Source: Ramicandelaber brevisporus (lineage: Eukaryota; Kickxellomycota; Ramicandelaberales; Ramicandelaberaceae). From it: a DNA stretch of 49,737 nucleotides. The stretch is taken from assembly GCA_025201865.1 (NCBI GenBank), contig MU602722.1:8587-58323 (forward strand). Direction: 5' to 3'. Positions 43,993 to 49,737 of the stretch are shown piece after piece. The notes beneath the pieces are model-generated. The model saw nothing but the letters and a program-made list of their open reading frames with translations, made no database searches and was not told where the DNA came from. Each line of letters starts with the position of its first letter. Positions within the stretch are counted from its first letter, which is position 1. The position numbers were made by a program, and so were the translations under genes.

Positions 43993-44790
43993 CTACACTA
44001 TATACATAAAGATGTCTTCAGCCAAATTATTGGATTCTATCGTTTGATGCGACTCTAGTGCTTTCGCAATCAAAGCGGCTAGGACGTGCGGACACATTAT
44101 TCCAACATCACTCATAACTACATTCGAGCTGTAGACTGCACATTGGCATGCTGATGTTGTGTTTGGCCAGCAAGTGTAATGTAACTGCTTTGTAGAGTCT
44201 GTGGGATCTCTTACTAGCCACAATACAACTTCACATCCGTCGTTGTTACTATTTGATGTTGCAGTAGTAGTGGCAGCAGTAGCAGTAGCAGCAGCAGGTT
44301 GATGAATGACAGCATGGACGCATCTCTTATCCACTAATTTCAGCGCATGGCCGACAGTCTCTTCACCATGAATACACGCCAGTCTAAAAAACAATTTGCC
44401 AAGCTCACTCTGTAGTCGGCTCAGTCTATTAGTGGCATCATCGTGATGGCCAACTGATGCCTTTGTTGCTAATGCTGCTGTCGATTCTGCTGTTGCTACT
44501 GGCGGAAAGTTGAATGGATCACTACTGTCAAAGTCAAATGCACCTGTCGAACTTTCCACTCTAGAAGGATAAGTAGAAGAAGAAGAAGAAAAAGAAAAGG
44601 CTGCAATACTGGCTTCAATGTTACGCTTTTGAACTTCAATGTCGCTTATCAGTGCGACTATAGCTTGGGTTTCTAAATAGAGAGCTTTACGGACCGCGTT
44701 CAAGTCTGCCTCGGTCGCGGAAGATACTGCCGGCTGTGCTGCTGATGCTGCTGCTGCTTCTTTCTCCACTGGTGTTGGCACAGCTGACAT
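43993..44790 (-). CDS. SWS1: SWIM zinc-finger protein, ZSWIM7/Sws1-like
   Basis: Sws1/ZSWIM7 works with Rad51 paralogues (Shu complex) to help Rad51 filaments in homologous recombination. The C-terminal SWIM motif is CxC-x15-CxH (Cys215, Cys217, Cys233, His235 from the ATG at 44790). Just before it is a YTCWPN segment, and about 60 residues earlier an HALKLVDKRCVHAV segment, matching ZSWIM7's ALxLVD motif. The N-terminal half is Ala/Thr/Ser-rich. The open frame continues to 45075 with a Gln/His-rich stretch but has no ATG there, so 44790 is the start unless an upstream exon exists. It could be a general SWIM protein, but the match is good. Confidence 0.78.
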   Translation of the reverse strand: MSAVPTPVEKEAAAASAAQPAVSSATEADLNAVRKALYLETQAIVALISDIEVQKRNIEASIAAFSFSSSSSTYPSRVESSTGAFDFDSSDPFNFPPVATAESTAALATKASVGHHDDATNRLSRLQSELGKLFFRLACIHGEETVGHALKLVDKRCVHAVIHQPAAATATAATTTATSNSNNDGCEVVLWLVRDPTDSTKQLHYTCWPNTTSACQCAVYSSNVVMSDVGIMCPHVLAALIAKALESHQTIESNNLAEDIFMYIV

Positions 44791-45238
44791 GTGTTGCGGC
44801 TGTTGTCGTTGACGTGGCGGCTGTTTACGCGGCTGTTGTTGCTGGTGGTGCTGCTGTTGGTGTTGGTGTTGGCGTTGGCGTTGTTGGGTCGCCGTCGCCG
44901 GTGTATTGGCAGCTGAATAGGATGTCACTCGCACGTGGCCAGCCGTTCGAACTATCGAACCAGATCTGAACTGAAGCGCAGCACAGCAGGACCAAAAAAA
45001 AGCTTGAAAGGCTTGAACGTCGTTTGACAAACAGCCAAGCAAGTTGTTCTCAATCTGTTGCTGCCACCGCCGCACTGCCCACTCTCCGTATTCCCCCTCG
45101 ATCAGCCAGCCAGCCAGCCAGCACGAAACTCACCACTTCAGACTATTCTGCACTCCTCTACTTCCACCTCCCTCCTACTCACTCACACACTCACTCGCAC
45201 ACCGACTCACTCCCATCTCGCCTGCACGCTGCACCGTA
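44791..45238. other. Divergent promoter, SWIM gene and cytidylyltransferase
   Basis: The left half is an open minus-strand frame rich in Gln/His from CAG/CAC-type repeats. The right half holds the CCAGCCAGCCAGCCAG repeat (about 45106-45121) and CACT runs at about 45175-45205. No separate gene is supported. Confidence 0.5.
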
Positions 45239-46576
45239 ATGTCGTTCTCGCGGCCAACCTCGCCACGCCCCGACGGCGTCTCTCCACCAGGCAGCCCGAA
45301 CCTGTTTGCCAACAGTGGTGTGCCAGTGTCACGCTCGCCCTCGCCCATTGCGCCAACCTTCCACTTTGAGCTCCCGGCGGGCACAGCCACAGCCACCGGC
45401 TTCGTTAACAAAGAAGACCCGGCCGTTGCGCAAAACAACCCTGACTACATTGTGCCAGACTGGACCACATACCCCATCAATACACCACCTCGCGACCGTC
45501 CAGTCCGCATCTATTGCGACGGCATCTACGATTTGAGCCATTACGGCCATTTCCGAGCACTCGAGCAAGCCAAAAAGTCCTTCCCAAATGTGTACTTGAT
45601 TGTTGGATGCTGCAATGATCATGAGACGCATACCCGCAAGGGCAAGACGGTGTTCACCGAGGAGGAGCGGTATGAATCTCTGCGCCATTGCCGATGGGTT
45701 GACGAGGTAGTTCGCGATGCTCCATGGGTCATCACTCAAGAGTTTATCGATTACCATCAAATTGACTATGTGTCCCATGACGACATCCCGTATGCTTCTG
45801 GCGATTCTGATGATGTGTATGGATTTGTGAAACAGCAGGGCCGATTCTTGCCAACGCAGCGCACGGTTGGTGTATCGACGTCTGATTTGATCACGAGAAT
45901 TGTGCGTGATTACGACAAGTATGTGTATCGTAACCTCGAGCGTGGTGTGTCTGCCAAGGAGCTGAACATTTCATTCTTCAAGGAGCAAGAGCTGCGCGCA
46001 AAGAAGCGTGTGTCTGAAGTCAAGGACCAGCTGCAAAAGAACTGGCATGGAACAAAGGATGAGATTTTGGGAGAGTTTGAGGATTTGAAGTATGAGCTCA
46101 AGAGCACATTCTCACTGTGGAGCGAACGTCGTAACGAATTGATTCGTGATTTCACCGGACTGTTTGGTGCTGATAATGCGCTCTCCAAGCTGTTTAGCCG
46201 CAAGCGTAAGCAGTATCCCGACGGCACCTCATCAAGCACAGCCTCCAGCACTTTGGATGTATCGCGTCGCCCGGATAGCTTTAACCTCAAGACATTTGCT
46301 GCTGGCAGTGGCAGCTCGACCATGACATCTGCAAAGGCGGCTGCTATTGCGGCGGCTGTTGCCAATGTCCAGCAATCTGCATCGTCAACTGGCGCATCCT
46401 CCCCTGACGTGTTTGCGACTCCAGCCATGTCCGCTTCTCGCAACCAGTCCTCCGCCAACTTTGACGGAGACGTCGGCAAGAACGGGCTGTCCATCAACAC
46501 CAGCGCCCCAATGGATGTTGATGTCAGCCACTCGGTGTTTGATGTGCCGGATATGAGTGGTCCATACACTCCATAA
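45239..46576 (+). CDS. PCT1: Choline-phosphate cytidylyltransferase
   Basis: This enzyme makes CDP-choline from CTP and phosphocholine, the rate-limiting step of the Kennedy pathway to phosphatidylcholine. The catalytic domain (about residues 88-235) has the nucleotidyltransferase motif HYGH at 101-104 (HxGH), the [13 protein letters not shown] segment, the [13 protein letters not shown] segment, [13 protein letters not shown], and RTVGVSTSD at 208-216 (RTxGxSTS). A helical region after about 240 resembles the membrane-sensing domain. The Ser/Pro-rich ends are probably phosphorylated. The 445-residue length is usual for fungi. The ATG at 45239 follows a CT-rich leader. Confidence 0.96.
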   Translation: MSFSRPTSPRPDGVSPPGSPNLFANSGVPVSRSPSPIAPTFHFELPAGTATATGFVNKEDPAVAQNNPDYIVPDWTTYPINTPPRDRPVRIYCDGIYDLSHYGHFRALEQAKKSFPNVYLIVGCCNDHETHTRKGKTVFTEEERYESLRHCRWVDEVVRDAPWVITQEFIDYHQIDYVSHDDIPYASGDSDDVYGFVKQQGRFLPTQRTVGVSTSDLITRIVRDYDKYVYRNLERGVSAKELNISFFKEQELRAKKRVSEVKDQLQKNWHGTKDEILGEFEDLKYELKSTFSLWSERRNELIRDFTGLFGADNALSKLFSRKRKQYPDGTSSSTASSTLDVSRRPDSFNLKTFAAGSGSSTMTSAKAAAIAAAVANVQQSASSTGASSPDVFATPAMSASRNQSSANFDGDVGKNGLSINTSAPMDVDVSHSVFDVPDMSGPYTP

Positions 46577-46790
46577 ACTCCCGTAGTGTTTGCATGCGCG
46601 ACATCAACTTTGCAATTTAGCCTTTAGTGGCGCATGATACTTGTTGCAGCAGCATCCTCTTCATAACCATCACTCAAGACCCTTAACTTTCTTTTTCCTT
46701 TCTCTTTTATTACTCTTTTAACATTAACGACTTGGACGTTTACCTCTAATATTTTTTCTAGCAGTTTACTTTACACTGTAATACAGCAAG

Positions 46791-49022
46791 ATGCTCATGC
46801 GCTTGACACGGACTCCCGCCACCATCAGGATGACAACAGCGCCAGCTGCAGTCAGGGCAGCTCGACTGTTCTCTTCGTCTCGAATTGGGCTGGCACTGCG
46901 TTCACCAGCTCCTCTTCCTCGCTTCAATCTGACGCCTGCTGAGATTTCCGCCACTGCAGAGCGCGTTGTCCAGCATGGAAAGCGCGTGTACGATTCTGCC
47001 GGTGCACTGTCCTCAAACGAGGCGACATTTACATCGGCTGTACATCCGCTCGGTATGCTTGATAACAAGCTCTACGAAGATGTGCAGGTTGTCGGATTCT
47101 TGAAATACGTCAGCACCGACAAGGATGTTCGCGAGGCATCGACAAGGGCCAGCCAGCAGATTGAAAGCGCACAGATTGAGCTTGGCATGCGCGAAGATGT
47201 ATTCAAAGCGACATCGGCTGTTGCCCACAAGCTGGCTGCTGATCCATCCAAGCTCGAAAAGTTGAGCTCAGAGGAGAAGCGCCTGTTAGAGAAGATTAAC
47301 TTGGGCTTCAAGCGCAACGGTCTTGGATTGCCAGTTGAGAAGCGCAAGGAATTGGAAGCGATCCAGAAGCGTCTGTCTGAGCTGAGCATCCAGTACTCGA
47401 AACGATTAGCCGAGGTGGACATCAAGCTGCAGTTCACCAAGGACGAGCTCGAGGGTATGCCAGAGTCGTTCCTGGAGGGTTTGGAGACTGCCACTGCTGA
47501 GGATGGCTCTACCAAGTTTGTGGTTACCACCAAGTATCCGCACTTGTTCCCAATCTTAAAGTCGGCACGCCGTGAAGAGACTCGCAAGACTCTGCTGACT
47601 GCCAACGACACCAAATGCCCTGAGAACTCTGCACTGATGGCAGAGGCTGTCGAGCTGCGTCGCAAGCATGCCAGCATCTTGGGCTATGCTCACCACGCCG
47701 CCTACAGGCTCGAAGAGAAGATGGCCAAGAATTCTGACCGCGTCAAGGAGTTTTTGCGTGATCTGCACCAGAAATTGGTAGCCCTGGGTCACAAGGACCT
47801 CGAGACATTAGTTGACATCAAGAACAGTGAGCTTGCCGAGCGCGGATTGAAGTCAGATGGCAAGATCAATGCATGGGATTTGCGATACTACATCAATCAG
47901 CTGACCAAGCGTGATTATGCCGTGGATGAGCACAAGGTCAAGCAGTATTACACGATGGAGAATGTCACCAACGGCATGCTCGACATTTACCAGACTGTTC
48001 TTGGCCTGCGCTTTGTCGAGGTTTCCAAACCAAACGCGTGGCACCAGGATGTGCGCCTCTTTGAGGTCTGGGATAAAACGACAGCCGACGCTGAGGTAAC
48101 AGGCGCTGGCGGTGGATTCATCGGCCACTTCTACCTGGATCTGCATCCACGCGACAACAAGTACAACCACGCCGCAGTCTTCCCGCTGCGCACTGATGTT
48201 GATCTCCCAGACTCTCCAACTGGCGATGGTCTCCAGTATCCTGTGGCCGCCATGGTTGCCAACTTCACCAAGCCCACTGCCTCCTCTCCGTCGCTGCTCG
48301 ACCACACTGAGATTGTGACATATTTCCACGAACTCGGTCACGTCATGCACCACCTGTGCTCTCGCACCAAGTACGGCCGCTTCCACGGCTTCGGTGTCCA
48401 AGACGATTTCGTTGAGGCTCCATCTCAGATGCTCGAGAACTGGTGCTGGGACCCAGTCATTCTCACCAAGCTCTCGGGCCACTTCCAGCGTCCAAACGAG
48501 AAGATTCCACGCGAGCTGGTTGATGCCCTGGTCCGCACCAAGAATGTCTGCGCAGGTCTCTTGAACCTGCGCCAGTTGCATTTCGGTGTCTTCGACATGA
48601 CTGTCCACCTAGCCTCTGACCAGCAATCCAAGCAGCGCAATGACAACGATGAGCTGTTCAAGGTAACGGAGCCAATTGGTGATTTGGACGCATTATGGTC
48701 AAGTCTTCGCAAGAGTGTAGCCCTTGTTCCAGATGTCGAGAATGCCAAAGGTGCTGCCGGTTTTGGTCACATTATGGGTGGCTACGATGCTGGTTACTAC
48801 GGATATCTGTGGGCTCAGGTATTCAGCGCCGACATGTTCTACGCACGCTTCAAGGCTGATGTGATGAACAAGGAGAGCGGTCTGGATTATCGTCGCTACA
48901 TCTTGCAGCCAGGTGGCAGTAAAGACGCAAACGAACTGCTCGTGGATTTCTTGGGCCGCGAACCAACCTCGGACGCATTCTTGGACTCCATTGGGCTTAA
49001 TGAACAATCTTCAAAGCTTTAA
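46791..49022 (+). CDS. PRD1: M3-family oligopeptidase (saccharolysin/thimet type), likely mitochondrial
   Basis: These zinc metallopeptidases cut short peptides. In yeast Prd1 acts in the cytosol and mitochondrial intermembrane space. The zinc motif HELGH lies at 513-517, followed by the conserved FGVQDDFVEAPSQMLENWCW segment of the thimet/neurolysin/saccharolysin group. The mitochondrial intermediate peptidase of the same family differs in that region, so I prefer saccharolysin. The first 40 residues are rich in Arg, Ser, Ala and Thr with no acids, which fits a mitochondrial presequence. The length (743) is slightly above yeast Prd1 (712) because of that leader. Confidence 0.93.
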   Translation: MLMRLTRTPATIRMTTAPAAVRAARLFSSSRIGLALRSPAPLPRFNLTPAEISATAERVVQHGKRVYDSAGALSSNEATFTSAVHPLGMLDNKLYEDVQVVGFLKYVSTDKDVREASTRASQQIESAQIELGMREDVFKATSAVAHKLAADPSKLEKLSSEEKRLLEKINLGFKRNGLGLPVEKRKELEAIQKRLSELSIQYSKRLAEVDIKLQFTKDELEGMPESFLEGLETATAEDGSTKFVVTTKYPHLFPILKSARREETRKTLLTANDTKCPENSALMAEAVELRRKHASILGYAHHAAYRLEEKMAKNSDRVKEFLRDLHQKLVALGHKDLETLVDIKNSELAERGLKSDGKINAWDLRYYINQLTKRDYAVDEHKVKQYYTMENVTNGMLDIYQTVLGLRFVEVSKPNAWHQDVRLFEVWDKTTADAEVTGAGGGFIGHFYLDLHPRDNKYNHAAVFPLRTDVDLPDSPTGDGLQYPVAAMVANFTKPTASSPSLLDHTEIVTYFHELGHVMHHLCSRTKYGRFHGFGVQDDFVEAPSQMLENWCWDPVILTKLSGHFQRPNEKIPRELVDALVRTKNVCAGLLNLRQLHFGVFDMTVHLASDQQSKQRNDNDELFKVTEPIGDLDALWSSLRKSVALVPDVENAKGAAGFGHIMGGYDAGYYGYLWAQVFSADMFYARFKADVMNKESGLDYRRYILQPGGSKDANELLVDFLGREPTSDAFLDSIGLNEQSSKL

Positions 49023-49475
49023 AAAGTGTTCAAAAAGTGTTTTTCTTCATGAACTTGCTTGCAGTTAGTGTGTTGCACAATCGAAGAAACATAGTCAAGA
49101 AAAGTGATATACTAGCAGCGACCAATGCAATAAATGCTGTTGACTCTTTTTCTTTCTGCTTGCAATGATTGCCTTCGACAATCTCTGAGTGTTTGTTCCC
49201 ATGTAAGTGTAACCAACTAACTAATCAAATACACGTCTTCTCTTCCTTTCCTTCAGCAATTTTCCCGTCCTGTTGATTTAATTGGCTCCATTGATAGCAG
49301 CCGCTGCCCCTTTTTAACACCTGCCTCATTTTCTGTATTAAATGCAGTGTTATTTTTGGTTGCAGAAAGTCGATGTGAAATTATTCTTTGTGTGTGTTGT
49401 GTGCATGTTTTGAGGTTTGAGTTTGCACTTCCCACTTGCACTTGACTCTGCAGACTAACTCCAACCCACAACTTT
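49023..49475. other. Intergenic upstream of the last gene
   Basis: AT-rich promoter sequence with GT-rich parts. No gene is seen. Confidence 0.55.
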
Positions 49476-49577
49476 ATGACGCACTCGCAGGACGCTGATG
49501 AACTCGACTTTGATCTCTACGCGGACGATATAACGTCGCCTGCAGTCACCAAACCGGACTCTGATCCACAGACTCGA

Positions 49578-49609
<32 letters not shown>

Positions 49610-49737
49610 GCAGACAGCTGATGAGGTATGTACAGACTCAAAGATCGGACAGCTTCGCGCTGTGGATGGATACCGATGATGAACAAAATCATTTCTATCA
49701 AGCTCAACAGTCTGATCGCCCGGCCCGCCATGCTTCC
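49476..49737 (+). CDS. 5' end of an unknown gene with an intron (runs off the window)
   Basis: Exon 1 (49476-49625) encodes 50 residues starting MTHSQDADELDFDLYADDI, acidic then Pro/Thr-rich, with a 12-Gln tract, and ends in phase 0 at a GTATGT donor. An acceptor ending CTCAACAG at 49710 would add an open in-frame stretch to the window edge. The acidic, Asp/Tyr-rich opening is like the starts of some RNA-processing factors (for example CFIm68), but the seen part is too short to name. The frame without splicing stops at 49679, which also supports an intron. Confidence 0.6.
49626..49710 (+). other. Probable intron of the last gene (85 bp)
   Basis: Donor GTATGT after a phase-0 codon; acceptor ACAG at 49707-49710. 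Both flanks stay in frame. The donor matches that of the NDUFS8 intron. Confidence 0.6.

Noticed and set aside
44791-45075. GTG-initiated N-terminal extension of the SWIM protein
   Set aside because: No ATG lies in that stretch, and its Gln/His content comes from triplet repeats.
1-49737. tRNA, rRNA and CRISPR arrays
   Set aside because: I scanned by eye for tRNA B-box-like GGTTCGAATCC sequences with matching acceptor stems and for regularly spaced repeats, and saw none that fold or repeat properly. A tRNAscan run would settle it.

Overview
The window reads as compact nuclear DNA of a fungus. Most genes are a single uninterrupted frame, and the two introns I can place are short with GTATGT donors. 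The gene set is fungal or general eukaryotic: Orm, Brl1/Brr6, choline-phosphate cytidylyltransferase, SF3B4, complex I NDUFS8 and argininosuccinate lyase. Several genes have architectures more usual in animals or early-diverging fungi: a WW-WW-MyTH4-RhoGAP protein, a SMARCC-type SWI3 with the full N-terminal module, and a centrin-like EF-hand protein. An early-diverging (zygomycete-grade, possibly kickxellomycotinan) fungus is my best guess, but nothing here proves it. Glutamine tracts and CAA/CAG repeats are common.

Region 1-6086 is a minus-strand Ty3/gypsy LTR retrotransposon. It has a 248-bp LTR ending in TGTTGCAA/TTGCAACA, a gag ORF, and a pol ORF entered by an apparent -1 frameshift at A_AAA_AAC directly before the gag stop. 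A 15-nt stretch just inside the 5' LTR is perfectly complementary to a stretch within that LTR, which suggests Tf1-like self-priming. The reverse transcriptase has YIDN where YxDD is expected. The element sits inside a mitochondrial rRNA dimethyladenosine transferase gene (TFB1M type) and truncates it.

Region 7-22 kb holds NDUFS8 (spliced), an unresolved stretch with one small candidate gene, the SWI/SNF subunit SWI3, the sphingolipid regulator ORM, a 69-residue unknown, an F-box/LRR-like protein and a bacterial-MgtA-type (P3B) P-type ATPase. At 22.1-23.4 kb there are two near-identical copies of a small secreted cationic peptide gene. The first is cut by a 571-N assembly gap. The peptide has a signal sequence, a proline-rich linker and an alanine-rich basic tail.

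Region 24-34 kb holds a single-pass membrane protein of unknown function, the WW-MyTH4-RhoGAP gene diverging from argininosuccinate lyase across a promoter with tandem CCAAT boxes, and a second F-box/LRR-like gene with a 26-Gln tract. Region 34-38 kb holds one unknown acidic protein and two adjacent genes with divergent HSF-like DNA-binding domains.

Region 38-49.7 kb is dense with housekeeping genes: SF3B4/Hsh49, the centrin-like protein, a NUDT14-type Nudix hydrolase, Brl1/Brr6, a ZSWIM7/Sws1-like SWIM protein, choline-phosphate cytidylyltransferase, and an M3 oligopeptidase with a likely mitochondrial presequence. The window ends in the first exons of a gene that runs off the edge. Apart from shared regulatory spacers between divergent pairs, neighbouring genes show no pathway clustering. 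Orm, the cytidylyltransferase and Brl1 all act in ER/nuclear-membrane lipid biology but are far apart.
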